Positions 10,132 to 23,169 of a stretch of 64,000 nt of DNA are shown piece by piece. The notes beneath the pieces were generated by a model. The model searched no databases and was not told where the DNA came from. It saw only the letters and a list, made by a program, of their open reading frames with translations. The position numbers and the translations under genes are program-made. Position 1 is the first letter of the stretch. Every line of letters begins with the position of its first letter. Origin of the DNA: Nemertoderma westbladi (lineage: Eukaryota; Xenacoelomorpha; Nemertodermatida; Nemertodermatidae); NCBI GenBank assembly GCA_032718475.1, contig JAUCBJ010008729.1, positions 1 through 64,000 of the forward strand, written 5' to 3'.

Positions 10132-11272
10132 TGTTCGCGCTTTCAGACCTTTAGCAGTTTAACCTGCCAATTTTAGGTGTCCTCTTGTTTATAAATCGAC
10201 TTTAGCCTATAACAACTATTTAATGCACATGAAGTAACATTAGCCGAAGCCAGTCTATGCCCGATCATTCACCCACAGTTAAGGGAGACTGGATTCGGAT
10301 GCTTTGAAAGGATTGCGGTGCAGACCTACAGTATTATTCGATTGATAGTTACTATATAATCTCTGACAATATTATTCACTTTCGGGGAAATATTAACAGT
10401 TCCTTTAGGACGTGGCGCTTTAAGTATAAAACAGAGTTATGACTTATACTAAACATAACGAGATGGCTATTGATTTTCGTAAATGGCGCATTCTTTAGGA
10501 GATGCTTTATTATCTGTCACACTGCTGCATACGACTTCACACTGCTGCACACTGATCTGCCGACCGTCACTGAATTTGATCATATATAAGGAGGATAGCA
10601 ACTGACACATGTAGGGATTATGAAATAGCATTTAATGCACACTAAAACCACTGTAATGTAAGTCGCAATTGCTACCGGTAACCGGTCTCTCTAACCTTTG
10701 GTAATCAAGAAGATTGGGGTTTTATGATTATTTATCGATATTCTCCAAATATAACAACATATCTATCAACATGTAACAATTAATAACCGACAGTAAATAG
10801 CAGTAAAATAATGCGGTGTATAGGATTGAGTGAGTGCAGTTTCATCAGTCAGGCCCAGTCGAAATGCATTGAGTCAGTACCGCAGTTGGTAGGTGCAGAT
10901 AATAGATTTACGTTTTTATAATCAAAGCCGTCTAATGTTGGCCAAAGTCTGAAACTTCTAACACAGAAGCACAGAATAATTTCCAAGCAGTTGTTCTCGC
11001 TCAGAAAGTAAAACAAAGACCGTAATGCATTGCGCGATTTCCCGTAGGCTTCTTTGTAAGATAAAATGAAAATTGCTCTGATTGGTCGAGCGAGCCAAAC
11101 AAAGAAAGTTCCACATCAACAGCAAATCAGCTGACAGATTTCGTCATCTGAACTACACTCTATTTAGAGTATTTGGCGTATTGCGGCATAAAATGGCTTG
11201 TTATATCCGCTAAAACACCTACAGGGTACATTGCGGAGAAAATTACTGGTTATATCCGCAAAAGCTTTTACA
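10132..11272 (-). repeat. Element A, 3' LTR (left)
   Basis: This 1141-bp repeat is the same length as the split copy at 26,172-26,457 plus 45,795-46,649. It starts TG and ends CA on either strand. Directly inside it (11,273-11,279) lies CCGCTCC, which on the minus strand reads GGGAGCGG and abuts the LTR. Element B has the matching GGAGCGG at the same place, so this is the likely polypurine tract for plus-strand priming. Confidence 0.95.
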
Positions 11273-11350
11273 CCGCTCCCAGAAAATGGGATTTAATTCT
11301 ATAAAATATAAAAAATCACAGTTTCTAAAATATAAAAATACTCTAAACAG

Positions 11351-14316
11351 TTAGTCTTTCTTACGCGGACGGCGTTTACGCAGTTTTTTGAGGCTAGCAA
11401 GAGTCCTTTTCTCTTTGGTGCGAGCCACTTTACTAGGAGGGCTATAACTCCTGGGTGAAGGGTGCAATACAATTGCATCGGAAGGTTTAGGATTACGGTC
11501 AGTGTATCCGCCGGTCGAGGTACCCGGTTGATCGATATCAACCTCAGTGGAGCGAGGTCGAACAACCTTCAGAGCGCGTTTCAGTACAGCAGCTCTTACT
11601 GGTCCCTGACGAGTCGTTTGCACGAGAGCGGTGGGTAGACCGTGAGTAGTGAGAAATTTCCTCGGTTTGATGGTTCTTTCTAACTCACGTTCTCGGGCTC
11701 TATATTCATAGGGCGTCTATGAACTTCCTGTAGTTCTGGATGCGAGTTGATGAACAAATCGCCATATTCCGGATCTTCACGAATGAAGTTGATCAAGTTA
11801 TAGGAATTGAGATCGTTGGGCTTAATGTTCCTGAGATATTTACGAACAAATTTGGTTGAAATACTCTCGCCAACACGCTTCATTAGTTCGTAACTTGGTA
11901 TGCGAGATTTTTGTTCAACAGACGCGAATAGATAAGGGTGGAACGCATAAACTCCTTCATAGGCGCGTCCAGGGTAATAGCGATGACGTGACTCACAATG
12001 TAAATCCGCATTCGCTTCCCAGGCTCGGATGTAGCGCAGTGTAATCATTTCATCCACGCTTTCCAGATCGCGGTTGAAAGGGCAATCAAAACTTGCATGT
12101 CCTTTAAACTGACAATCATGGCATTGAGTCATAAATTGGGGGCAGACTGAGAAAATGTGCAGGTTATTGAGTCTACAATATGCACAATAGATCTCCATAG
12201 TAGGCTGTTCATGGAAGTAGGAGCAGGGTACGTTGGAGTCTACAGGGGTGAAATGGTCTCGAGATGCGCATAATCGACAACGTTTCCTAGAGACATAATT
12301 GGCGTGTCGATAGTCGTACGCAGTGAGACATTGTGGACCCTGATACCATTCCAGGACGTAGTCGTTGTCACTACTCCGGGGTGTTGTGGGCTGAATCTCC
12401 TCAGATTCTAAGCATATTGGTTCGTCTTCCAATTGCATAGCTGAGGTAGGTGTAGCTGTCTCCTCAAGCGAACCCAGTGTCTGAACTTCCACGATAGAAT
12501 AACCCATGGGGATTTGAGGTCTTTGTATAACAGAGGAATGTAAGTTCTGTATACAAACGTCCTTGAAAATGGTGAATCCAGCGCTGTCTAACTTCTCAGC
12601 AGCTGAGTCTCTTAGGCTGAGCTTGGTCAGAGCACGGTCCTTGAACTGACTATCAACGTTACGGAACGGAGTCAGAAAGCGCCTGAAGCATTCGAAGCGG
12701 ATGAATTTATTGTGTTTATCTAGCTTGGCGAGTTTGGTTCCAAGTATTAAGGGATGGGCGCGTATAGTACGACTGCACACATCGGCTAGCCAACCGGCAA
12801 GTGCGGCGTTTTCGAAGATAGTGTATATAGCTAATGAGGGACGAAGTGGAACACTCATGAAGCTATACACGACACCAGGTGCGGTCAATGGTCCGTCGAA
12901 GTATAATCGAGAATAATGATCTCCATATACTTGTTGATAGTTGATAGGATTTCCGACTTTGAAATTCCATCCGTATTCTTGAAAGGCAAGATGTCCGATG
13001 GAGGTTCGTTGTACTTTATTGATACCGCTGGGTGTATTGGCATACATAGTTCGGAAGAAACCTCGGCCTTCTGCCCAGGGAGCAATCAACTGAGTGTCTA
13101 CGAAAGGATATGGAATGTTCTCCATGTTCCTGTTGTATTCCTAATATGTTTTCCGCCATTGATGGTAGAGAGCAGGGGAAGACCTATGTCACATTCCGAA
13201 ATATTTAGAAATACGATCTCAGTAGGAGGATGCAACATTCGAAGACCATCTTCAAATGAATTTATCCCCGATCATTAAGGGAGGTGAACAACCAGATTTA
13301 TGACACATAATGGTACCAGTTGTTCACAGACTATCCACGTGTCCTTTCAGTCCTTGTATCACGGTCGTGGACTTAAGGAAATTATTGGTGGTTGATTATC
13401 TAATCAACAACAAGAGGGATGGAAGTTGATATTATAAATACCAACACAATGGTACATGGACAGGAGGTGCGGACACCAATATAAGCATCCAAATAAACAG
13501 TAAGGGTGAGAGGTTTAGTAAGAGGCGGTACGATCAATACCACGATACGGCAATGATTGGTCGATCGTCTCCCAAAAGCTCCGAGCGCGTTGGGAAGAGA
13601 GGATGGGACGAAGTGTGTTGTATCTTTAATAGCGATGTATAGAGGGAGAATAGTAGTAAGGAGGAGGAAGGATATGTGGTAGTATCTATAAGATACCATG
13701 ATGGACATGTTTTTCCGTTACATCATCATTCATTCTTGCTCATTGATGGCGACACTGATCACAATAATTGCAGGAAGAGGATGAAGTAAGAGGAAATTAC
13801 AGCCTCCCGAAGGAGACCGCCCGCGAGCACCCGTGCCCCGGGGAAAACTATTCACATTATGGACCCTGGACATTAACGTATGATTTTTCTCCAGTGGGTT
13901 CTCCTCTACTTGCTCTTTTAAACTTTCCTCCACATTCTATCTTTCGCAGTGCGGTTTCGAATAGAATTCTCGTGTTCAATTCTTGGTTTATCGTTCCGAC
14001 TCCGCTGGGTATGATATTTAAAGAGAACCATTTCCCTTTCGGTGTCTACATCGTCCGTATCGTGTAAATCGATAGGATGGCCAGTAGTTAAGAAGTCCAT
14101 ATAAGTACCATTACGATGCGTATAGCGAGCGGTGAATTTTCTATAGTCCAATTCACGTGTGAGTTGTTCCTTGGACATTGGCGGTTCGATATAACGGCCA
14201 TCGTCCTCCGTAGTAGAGGGACTAGCGTCACCGCGTATTAAACTATCAACAAACGCTTGCAATGGTAGGGTATATCGCTCCCTGATACCAAGATCATCTT
14301 CTATCAACTCAGTCAT
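11351..14316 (-). pseudogene. Element A ORF3: exonuclease-like/zinc-knuckle protein, broken
   Basis: This is the decayed homologue of the 1176-codon ORF3 of element B. Three frames carry it. The N-terminal part is 14,316-13,918. The best preserved part is 13,125-11,680 (481 codons), with FVDTQLIAPWA at residues 8-18, the exonuclease motif III YTIFE at 101-105, RRFLTPF at 148-154, and three knuckles with cysteine-histidine spacing like B between 283 and 348. The basic tail is 11,690-11,351, ending KRRPRKKD. Between 13,918 and 13,125 the reading is interrupted by stops. In one frame near 13,220 a piece (FLNISECDIGLPLL) could be motif II. Motif I cannot be placed with confidence. The gene lies 1.7 kb downstream of pol. 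Confidence 0.75.
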
Positions 14317-16053
14317 AGCTGCTATATGAGTTTAACAATATTATAATTAATTATAATTAGGCTAGCGGGCGTCCCTGCCTACCCCTCACGGCCCCCGGAC
14401 AGCGCAAGATCCTCAGCGCCGATGTACTGTTGTCGCGGTGTCTATCGCCAATGTAGTAGCTACACAATGACAACAATAACCAGCGCTAGTCACTCCACTG
14501 TCCATCCCAAGGGCTTAGATTTACTTCAGGTTCTCACTGCAGAGTTAGGGCTACTTTCACAACTGCGACTAGCTACTGTAAACACACTTTAGTAGCAACA
14601 TTCACCTATAAACGCACAAACTCCACACAACTGTCATAAATCGTACACATTCGGGCCATTTGTCCGTTAGTCAAGTGCCTTCCAGAATTCCACGTTATTA
14701 TTATATATCCTTGGATACTAGCAGTGCACTATTTATTCCATATGCTATTCAATGGGGCAAGCTTTCTATTGTTCTTTTAACTCGCTTCTAATTCTAGCGT
14801 GGTTGTTTCTATGGTGACATTATGGAAAGCTAGCAGTAGAATTAGGGTAATTTTCATGCATACAGATCTGGGATGCTATTTAATATAATAGTAATTCTTT
14901 AATTGTCAATATTCCCCTTTATACATGATTTTATGAATTTTATCGGCTATTGACTATATATTGGAGATTCTCGCACACTAATATACTTAATAGGGTGAAT
15001 CTCCGCTCCCATGATCTATTAATTAATGGAATTTTGGGAATGTTATAAATTGTATAAAATAACAATTTATCAAATTCATGAAAGGATATGAATTTAAATT
15101 TATTCCCGTAAATTTTATTATTTAATATTAAATAGGCACAATTTTATTCCAGAGCATGTCTGGGGACTAGGATCCTTGATTCTAGGAAATTTGTCCTTTT
15201 AAGAGTATCGGTAAGTGCTACGATATCTTAATCGACTAGAATTTTTAAAGGATCTAAATTTTAACAGATCTTGATTTATAGATTTTCTCGGTTTACAAAC
15301 TCCTTAGAGTTTATTTGTGTGCATTTACTCTATTATAACATTTGTTTTAATAGATTTTTATAAATATTAACTATGTAATATTTAAGATGGGCACCGATTT
15401 ATTCCAGAACATGTCTGGGGACGTTAACCACTGATTCTAGAATTTTGTCTTTCAAGTATATCGGTGGGTGCCGCGATATCTTAATCGACTAGAATTACAG
15501 ATGGTCAAAGGGTTTAACAGATTTATTTGCGTTGTACGCTACTGTTAAAGGGACATCACGCTACTACAGTATATGTATTATTTAATATACGGTATGAGAG
15601 CAATATTGCAAGAAACAATGTCAGTGAGAAGAGGCAAGTCGTTTCCAAGGTCTACCCAGAGCTTGGTTTAGCCGAGACACGAGGATCTGAACTTTGCATT
15701 CCTAATACTCTACTTACCAATAATACTTGAGTATAGTAGGAGCTTTATTGTACTTTAATAAGTACGGACATTTCATCTTACTGTAGTCACGTATTTATAA
15801 TATGATACGGACAGTAAGGAAAGAGAAAGAATTATTTCTCGCCGTTACGCTAAATATATAATATAAGTAATTAAGTAATAAACGCGAATATATATTGCAC
15901 TAATCTACTAAATAATCGCTAAAATAACATTCTACTAAATAAAAATTAAAGAAAAACGATTATTATAAAATTACATAATAATACATACCTAAATATAAAA
16001 ATAATAAAAAACGAATATAAAATAATATGGTCACACACCCACTCCAGACGCTG
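14317..16053. other. Element A intergenic region between pol and ORF3, with direct repeat
   Basis: No reliable gene is visible. The region is AT-rich and includes a direct repeat of about 105 bp: 15,140-15,245 and 15,391-15,495 both contain TTTATTCCAGA, CATGTCTGGGGAC and, at the end, ATATCTTAATCGACTAGAAT. The corresponding space in element B is only 780 bp. It may hold the splice acceptor or promoter for ORF3. Confidence 0.6.
15140..15495. repeat. Pair of about 105-bp direct repeats in element A
   Basis: Copy one is 15,140-15,245 and copy two is 15,391-15,495, separated by about 145 bp. They share TTATTCCAG, TGTCTGGGGAC, TTGATTCTAG-like and CGATATCTTAATCGACTAGAATT blocks, with roughly one change in five to seven bases. 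The spacing suggests an old partial tandem duplication or a structured RNA element. Confidence 0.7.
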
Positions 16054-17781
16054 TTACGTTGGGGAGTCCCTAGATGTTTGTGAGTTTAGGGAGGTGGTCG
16101 TGGGAAGAGTATCTTGCCTTCCATAGTTTCCGGATAGTTCTCTGTCTCTTTCCAGTAAACATAAACGACCAACTGGGCGATTGAGCTGCTGCGTCTCGAA
16201 TACAATTCCAGGTTTCTTAAAGTTACGTCGCATGACGACGAGTTCTACCGATCGCACTAAACCATCATCTGAGATATGAGTCTCGATGATACGACCTGTC
16301 TGCCACCGCTTACGTGGAAGATCTGATTCCAGAATAAGGACCATGTCTCCGGCGCTGACGTTTTCTTGCTGCGCAAACCACTTGGTTCGAAGTTGTAGCG
16401 TAGGCAGATAATGTTTTTCGAAATGGTCAGCGAAACGACGGGATAATAACTGCATAAGTTGCCAAGTTTGTTGGCAGTATTCGTCTCCGTCCGTGATTTC
16501 CGATCGTGGGAGCATGGCTACAGGTTTCTTCAGTAGGAAGTGCGCGGGTGTTAGCGCTTCCAGGGAGTCGGGACTCGATGAGACTGGCATAAGTGGTCTT
16601 TCTTTAAGATAGGCGGCGATTTCTTTCATTAACGTCCGCAAAAGTTCGTCGGTGAGATACGCGCGGCACGGCACTATAAAGTGAAATGTGGTCTTCACGC
16701 TTCTTATTAATCTCTCCCAACTTCCTCCCCACCAAGGGGCGTCAGCGGCGTTGAATGTCCAGCTAGATGCTGTTACTCTTAGCTGATCGTCCACCTGTCT
16801 TTGGTTCCAATCTCTAACGTAAGCCTTGATCTCATTATTGGCGCCAATGAAGTTCGTTCCCTTATCAGATCTCATCGTGTTGCTAGTTCCAAAGCGAGCG
16901 ATCTGTGGGCGTAGACTCAGTATGAAGCTGTTGGTAGATAGATCGTTCACCATATCTAAATGGATCACTCTACAAGTCATACAGACAAAGATGACACACC
17001 ATCGCTTGACTATAGTCCTGGCACGATATACTTCAATAGGGCCAAATAAATCCACACCGGTATTAGTAAAGGGTGGTTCATAGAAGCTTACTCGTTCCCT
17101 AGGTAATTCTGCCTCTCGCTGTGTTAAAGGCCTACTGAATGCTTTCCTACAGGGTATACAGTTCCTAAGAACTTGGTTCAGAGCTCTACGGGGTTTATGA
17201 AAATAATAGCGAGTTCGAATTTCGCTAAGAACTCGTTCTCTACCAGAATGATAAAGCTTACTGTGAACATCTACAATCATCTTGATTTGTATTTCAAGAT
17301 TTCTAATGAGTATGGGAAACTTAGTGTCAAAGGATAATGGAGCATTAGTTAGTCTCCCTCCAACGCGTATTAACCCATCTATCATTGTGCTAGAGAAACG
17401 ATCCCTTAAGCGCATCTGTGGATTTCTCAACAACAGGAAATACTTATCGGAATCTTCATAGCATTGCAGGAGTCTCAGTATCTGCTTATTGGTTTCTTCA
17501 TGCTCCTGGTAACTGATCTTCTCCGTCAGAAACCTATCTGAGATTTTATATTTGGGAAGATCTTTAATAGCATGGACCTGCACAGATGTCAGTGGAGCGG
17601 TATCACTAGCGATCTTCGTCCTGGAGTAGTGATGATGAAAGCATTGCTTTAAATATACGATGGCCTTACAAAGCCGATTCCAGGAGCTATAGTGATTTAT
17701 CGCTCTCTGCAGGAGAGTGTGAGAGTCCCTGCGAGACGTCTGGTGTTCCAGATTTCCAGTCTCTCTCTCTGATTTCCACAA
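16054..17781 (-). pseudogene. Element A pol: integrase and C-terminal domain
   Basis: The 575-codon frame holds the zinc-binding region (HSKLYHSGRERVLSEI, then CIPCRKAF), the DDE core (TGVDLFGPI with Asp, MRSDKGTNFIG with Asp, GGSWERLIRSVK with Glu) and the BEL-type C-terminal domain with TKWFAQQENVSAGDMVLI. It would insert the cDNA into the host genome, in line with the 5-bp duplication seen. It is in a different frame from the RNase H segment upstream, and the switch lies near 17,700-17,760. The catalytic residues look intact, so the damage is by frameshift only. Confidence 0.88.
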
Positions 17782-18409
17782 CAGACTTATTTGTGGCAGG
17801 GGAGTTTAGATCCACAGCGTCGTCTCCGGAAATATGTAGTACAGACAGATCTATCACGGGTTTAAATAACTTCGATTTACTCGTCCGGGTTTTAGGTTTG
17901 ACTTTCTCCGCTCCCTTGGCTTGTCTAATCTCAGCCGTGATAAGATGAGGAGGCCATTCATCTTCTTCTTTACTTAGGAAGTCGGGTCCACCTAACCAGT
18001 CTGGAGTGTCTACCAGTTCTTGAGGAGTTGCTCCTCTGGAGGCGATGTTGGCTGGATTAATCGTCCCAGGGCAATGTCTCCATTGATCTACACTAGTGCG
18101 ACTAAGTATAATGGCTACTCTGTTGGTAACGAAGACGCTGAACTGACAGACTTCATTGGTTATATACTCCAAAACGAGTAAAGCATCGGTCCAATAGACA
18201 GTTTTCTCCAGTGGATAGTCGATCTGTTCTGTGACATTCCGGCCGATGGCTGTAGCGTATAGAGCCGCCTTTAACTCCGCTCGAGGAACTAGTAGCTTGT
18301 TGTTTATCAAGGCCTTAGAGGTAACCAAGGCGACTTTAATTCCATCCGGAGTTTCAACTCTCAGGTAGGCTACTATACCTATTCCCATATCGCTGGCGTC
18401 TCCAAACAC
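17687..18409 (-). pseudogene. Element A pol: RNase H segment
   Basis: The 240-codon segment shows FGDASDMGIG, PRAELKAA, YWTDALLVL and NPANIASRG, the four acidic-motif neighbourhoods of the BEL/Pao RNase H (the last has Asn where Asp is usual). It is in the same frame as the RT ORF upstream but separated from it by an in-frame TAA at 18,449-18,447. The linker that follows is Lys/Ser-rich. The frame is left near 17,700. Confidence 0.85.
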
Positions 18410-18448
18410 ATGGAGTTGATAGGAATACGTGGGGAGAACATGACCAAA

Positions 18449-20578
18449 TTATGAACGGGAAATCGTAAAGTTCTCGATGGATGGTAGAGAATCTTCCCAT
18501 TTCATCCACTTCTTTAGTAGTTCTCCCTTAAGTGGATCGTCCCACGAGTGGTTTTCAAGCCACATATGTTGAACTAAACTCCGAGCAACCAATATAACTG
18601 GGCTAATAAATCCCAATGGATCGAAATAAGTGCTCAGGATACTTAGACAAATCCGTTTAGTTTGAACTGGATTATCTCGCTGTTTTAGCTGGAAAAACAG
18701 GATATCTCTCTCCGTGTCCCATTTCAAACCAAGCGTCGTAGTTTCTGGAAGATCGTCCTTGATTAGGTCCAGGTCTTTAACTCCTCGGTCTTCTACCGGG
18801 ATCGATTCCAGAAATTCACGGGAGTTACTAGTGAATTTGGTTAGTCTAAATCCACCATGTTTCAAACACTCTACCATTCCCTTGGCAACATCAATGGCTT
18901 CTTTCACCGATGGGAGGGACTTTAAATTATCGTCCATGTATATATCCCATTTGATGTTGTCGATAACCGCTTTAGAGAAGGCATCTCGGTTGTCATCAGC
19001 AGTGGTGCGCACTACTGAACAGGCGTTCGAGGGGCTCAAGATGATTCCGAAAGCCTGGATGGTCATCCAGTACTCCACAGGTTTTTGGCTGAGCTCTCCT
19101 TCAGGCCACCACAGAAATCGCAGGCTGTCTCGATCCCTATCCAGCGCCTTAACTTGTAAGAACATGCCTTCTATATCCGAGGCGAAGGCGATCGAATATT
19201 GCCGTAATCTTAAGAGTATTCCCAACAAGGATTGGAGTAAGTTGGGTCCCGGCAACAACTCCGAGTTAAGGGATTGGCCCATGTAAAGGGCGGAGCCGTC
19301 AAATACTACCCGAACTTCGTTGGGTTTACTGGGTTTGGGAACGTAATGATGGGTTAAATAATACGTTCTTCTCAGTGTTTCTTCCGGTACTCGCTCCGCA
19401 TATCCCTTATTGATAAATTTCTTCAGCTGGGTCTTGTACATCTCTTTAGCTGAAGCATTTGCCGTAAGGCGTCGATGTAATTCCGCGATTCTTTTCTCCG
19501 CCAAGGGTCGGTTATTTATAAAATTAGGTTCTCGCTTTTGGAATGGCAGACCAATCTCATACCTCCCTTGATCTCTAAGGAAACGTGTAGTCGTTGCCTG
19601 GATCTGCTTGGCTCTTTCCTCCTCGACCGATAGTGCTTTGTCGTAGGAATTAGGCTCTATAGCTTCTTGAGTAAAGAATCTTACGGCGTGTTCGTCGCGA
19701 ATCCTAGCGTTATGTCGATCTATCACCTCATTTAGCTCATCATTGTAGTTGAGTTGTCCGCCATGATAGATGAGATGGCAAAGGTGCACTTGGTTTCTCC
19801 AAGCTTCACTTTCAGTGAGGAGGTCTATCGTATTTTCCTCGTCAAATAGTTGGGTAATATCGTCGTTATCTGAGGAGTATGGTGTTCCCTCAGGTGTGAT
19901 TTCTCCCTCACTGATTTCTTCTTCCCATTCACTCATCTGATGGATTTGTTCAGTGGGTAATCTTTCCATGAGCGTTCTACGGGAAGGTCCAGTGAAGTAC
20001 CAACCTACTCTAGTTCTTCCCGCATAGGTTTGCAATGGTTGCGGTCGAGCAGGTCGTTTCTCTAATGTCTCAAGCGCCTCATGCGCATATTGGCCGATTA
20101 ATATTTGCACCCCTGGGTAGTCGGTGTTGAATCTAGGGATATTATGTTGCTGGGTAAAATCGTCTTCATCCCAGTTGTAAGGTTCTACTTGGCTGGTAGC
20201 AAAGTTCTTTATCGCCACCATTTTTACTGACCTTATGCTGTGTTCTCCTAGTTCGTCTTGGGGAGTGGACAACGCGCCTACATAGTAGTCTGTAGCTACT
20301 GTAGATTTCCAAACCTGCATAATTCCTGAAAGGTTCAACTTAGTTCGGAACTTTGGTTGTCCTGCAAAGATGTCTTCGGCTAGTTCTTTATCAATGAACG
20401 TTCCTGTGCTGCCGGAGTCCAGGAGTGCGTTGACTATAAAACTCTTACTTAATCCATGGACTCTTAGCTGAACTACGGGGAATTCCCGGATTCCGACATT
20501 GGAAGTTGGTGATTTCCAAGATGGTTGTCGGTCAGGAATAACCGGGTGCGCTTCGTTATCGGTTTCTTTCAGTCTCAT
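18449..20578 (-). pseudogene. Element A pol: protease and reverse transcriptase
   Basis: The 709-codon frame starts with a retropepsin-like protease (LLDSGSTGTFID, catalytic Asp at about residue 54). It continues through the connector (RTRVGWYFTGPS) into the RT: VRVVFDGSA, then SDIEGMFLQVKA (first Asp) and IYMDDNLKS (catalytic YMDD near residue 545), then LGLKWDTERD and FDPLGFISPV. This order is that of Pao/BEL pol. The start overlaps the end of gag by 23 bp in the +1 frame, as in element B. A TAA ends the frame at 18,449, before RNase H. Confidence 0.88.
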
Positions 20579-23150
20579 ACGTAAGCGCTCGATACACTGC
20601 GGTGTTTATCAGATAACAGGATTCGTTTTCGTCAGAGAATTCGTCCGTGTAGAATCCTTCCATCTCAGAACTTTGGTCAGTGTCGTTCACATCACTGAAT
20701 TGGACATGTAGTTCGGACTCACTTACCTGACTCGGGCTGTTTCTTTCAAATTCGGTGTGCAACAAGATATGATGTTTCGCGCCGTACTTAGCACACCTCG
20801 CATCGGAGTAACAGGTTCGCCGTTGGTGTCCTTGTCTGAGACAATTATAACACAACCGCTTATCCCACATGACATCACGTCTATCTTTTAGGGATTTTTT
20901 TAAGAATTCATCACACACACTTAAACGGTGGGGCCCGTCGCACAATGCACATTTTGGTTTGATGTTACTTACTTTACCTTGGGTAATGTTGTGCACACTC
21001 GTTCTTTCCTCGGGCTTTCTTCCATGAACTCTCTTGGGAGACGTAGGAGGAGTTTTTGTTACCTGTTCTCTCCGGTCACTGGTTCGAGACTTAAATTTAC
21101 TTACGTCTTTAGGTGCTTTGTTGATATAGTAAGATCTTTCGGTGTCTTTCCCGTTGTTCTCCTCTTGAGAGGTCTGGCTTTCGCCGTCGTCTGTATAACA
21201 CACTGGTGTTACCTTTCTCCTAGAAACGGGTTTTTCACTTACCTTATTTTCCGGTGTCTTCTCTCTGGACTGCTTTAGGAGCTGTAATTTTACCTCTCCA
21301 TCTAAGAATGACATGAGATCAGCCATGGTAGGGTCTCTTTGTTGTTGTTCCATCATATATAGAACTCTTTTGTCCCAACGAGTACCTACTCCACCCTTTG
21401 GCAAGGTAGATGCTACAGCTCCAATAACCATAGAACTCTGATATTCATGAGACTTACCTAGCCAATCTAATTGTCTACAAATCTCCTGGATCTCATCGGA
21501 AAATTCTATAATCCCGCTGCTAAGAAACTTTCATGGCGCTTCCAATTTCGCATACAAATACCTAGCTATGTTATTCCTATTACCATACCTGATGTTTAGT
21601 GTATCCCAAACTTGTCTTAATCCATCCGGATGTCCAATAAACTTTAACGCCATTAACTTGGGAGATCCTTCCAAGCACTCGATGAGGAATCTAAGTTTCT
21701 CTCCGTTAGATAGCACAGAGTTATGTATGTTATCTTTATAATATTCATTCAAAGGTAACCATTTCATCTCATCTCCATTGAACTTGACGATCTCTCCCAC
21801 CTTTACCGCTTGATGGGCTTCGGTTCTAGCCATTTGACGCGTAAAACTTTCTTGGGCCATCGTATTATTTAATATCGAGTTATCGGTATATAAATTTCTC
21901 GGATTATGATCAGGTCTATATGGAATATCATTATCAACAGGTTTATCGTTACCCTTAATAGGGTTTACTATAGGAGTTTCTACTTCACTAGCAGTATAGA
22001 TGCGTGTAGGCTCCACACCTTGCGCATGAAATACTTCAGACCTAACAGGTTGACACATTGTTACAGGGGGTGGTGGTATACCCCTTTGTATATTTACTAA
22101 TTTATCGTGTTCTAACGCGATACTCTGCTGCACTTCTTGCAGTTCTAACCTACCCTCTCTTACTGTTCCCTTTAACTGCTGCACAGTCCCTTCCATTTCT
22201 CGGACGTGCTGGGAGGAACGTATGCGCTGTTCCTCCAATTGTCCGAGCAGGAGATCCATCCCCCGCCGTCCCTCATGCACCCACTCGACTGCCGAAGCGG
22301 GAGCCGCCAACATAGTAGCGGGTAGACGAGGGACGACGGGCGATAAATCGTTGATGTCTCGCTCGGCGTCCAAGACTGGGACTGTTTCTGCGGCTATTCT
22401 ATTGGGCACAGGTAATTTAGTACTGTGCAAAGGGAATTTAGAGTTAGGTTCTGGAAGTACAGGTGTCTCCATCACAGAGGGAGTGGCTTCGAGAACAGGC
22501 CTAATTATTTCAGGCTCATCTACTATGGTAGGGAGTCTTTCTACTCTAATAATTTGATCTGAAGGCTCAGGATTACTTAGATCTACACTAGCTAGTTGCC
22601 TTCTCACGACTGGAGGCAAATTAGGCAATTGCTGACGGTGAGGCGTTCTTCTACGTCTGTAGTAACGAGATCTATTTCCTCCACCTTCAGGATCTGTCGT
22701 ATCGCCTTCATCAGATGATGTAAATCCCTGTCTCTTGGGAGTAGATCGACTTATCATCTGCATATCACTAGCTGTTATCTGTTTATTTAAGTAGTCTTGC
22801 TTCTCTTGAAGATTTTCCAACTCTAGTTGGGTTGCCTCTTCAGATGCCCTTCGTTTTGTTTCCGCCACCGCCACTGCCGCCTTTCTTTCCACTTCTGCAG
22901 CTACTGCTATCGCTTTTCTTTCCGCCTCTGCCGCTTTTCTTTCCGCTTCTGCAGCTGCTGCTGTCGCTTTTCTTTCCGCTTCTGCAGCTGCTGCTGCCGC
23001 TTTTCTTTCAGCCTCTATCGCTGCCGCTTCCTGTCTGTCTTCTATCTGTTTTTTCTTTAGCTGTTCTTCTTGGACCCTAATGATGCGGATTCTTTCATCA
23101 AATTTAGCTCGATTCGCTGCTAACCTTTCCGCATCTAACGAGTCTAGCAC
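20556..23150 (-). pseudogene. Element A gag, main part (coiled coil, DUF1759-like, zinc knuckles)
   Basis: Read from 23,150 to 20,556 in one frame, with a single in-frame TGA at 21,531-21,533. The first 120 residues contain an Ala/Glu/Arg/Lys coiled coil with repeating AEAERKA units. The capsid-like region characteristic of Pao gag (EIVKFNGDEMKWLPLNEYYKDN, split here: EIVKFNGDEMKW and LSNGEKLRFLIECLEG) lies before the TGA. Zinc knuckles (CALC, CDEF; CYNCLRQGHQRRTC) lie near the end. The protein would form particles and package RNA. The end overlaps pol. Confidence 0.82.
22895..23025 (-). repeat. In-frame tandem repeat coding the gag coiled coil of element A
   Basis: Repeats of about 42 bp encode AEAERKAAAAA-type blocks (four or so units). 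The pattern suggests slippage-driven extension of a coiled coil. Confidence 0.6.
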
Positions 23151-23169
23151 AAATTTGGCTCCCTCACTA

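Noticed and set aside
22827-23080. Plus-strand Phe/Cys/Leu-rich frames suggesting membrane proteins
   Set aside because: They are the complement of the Ala/Glu/Lys coiled-coil repeat of gag.
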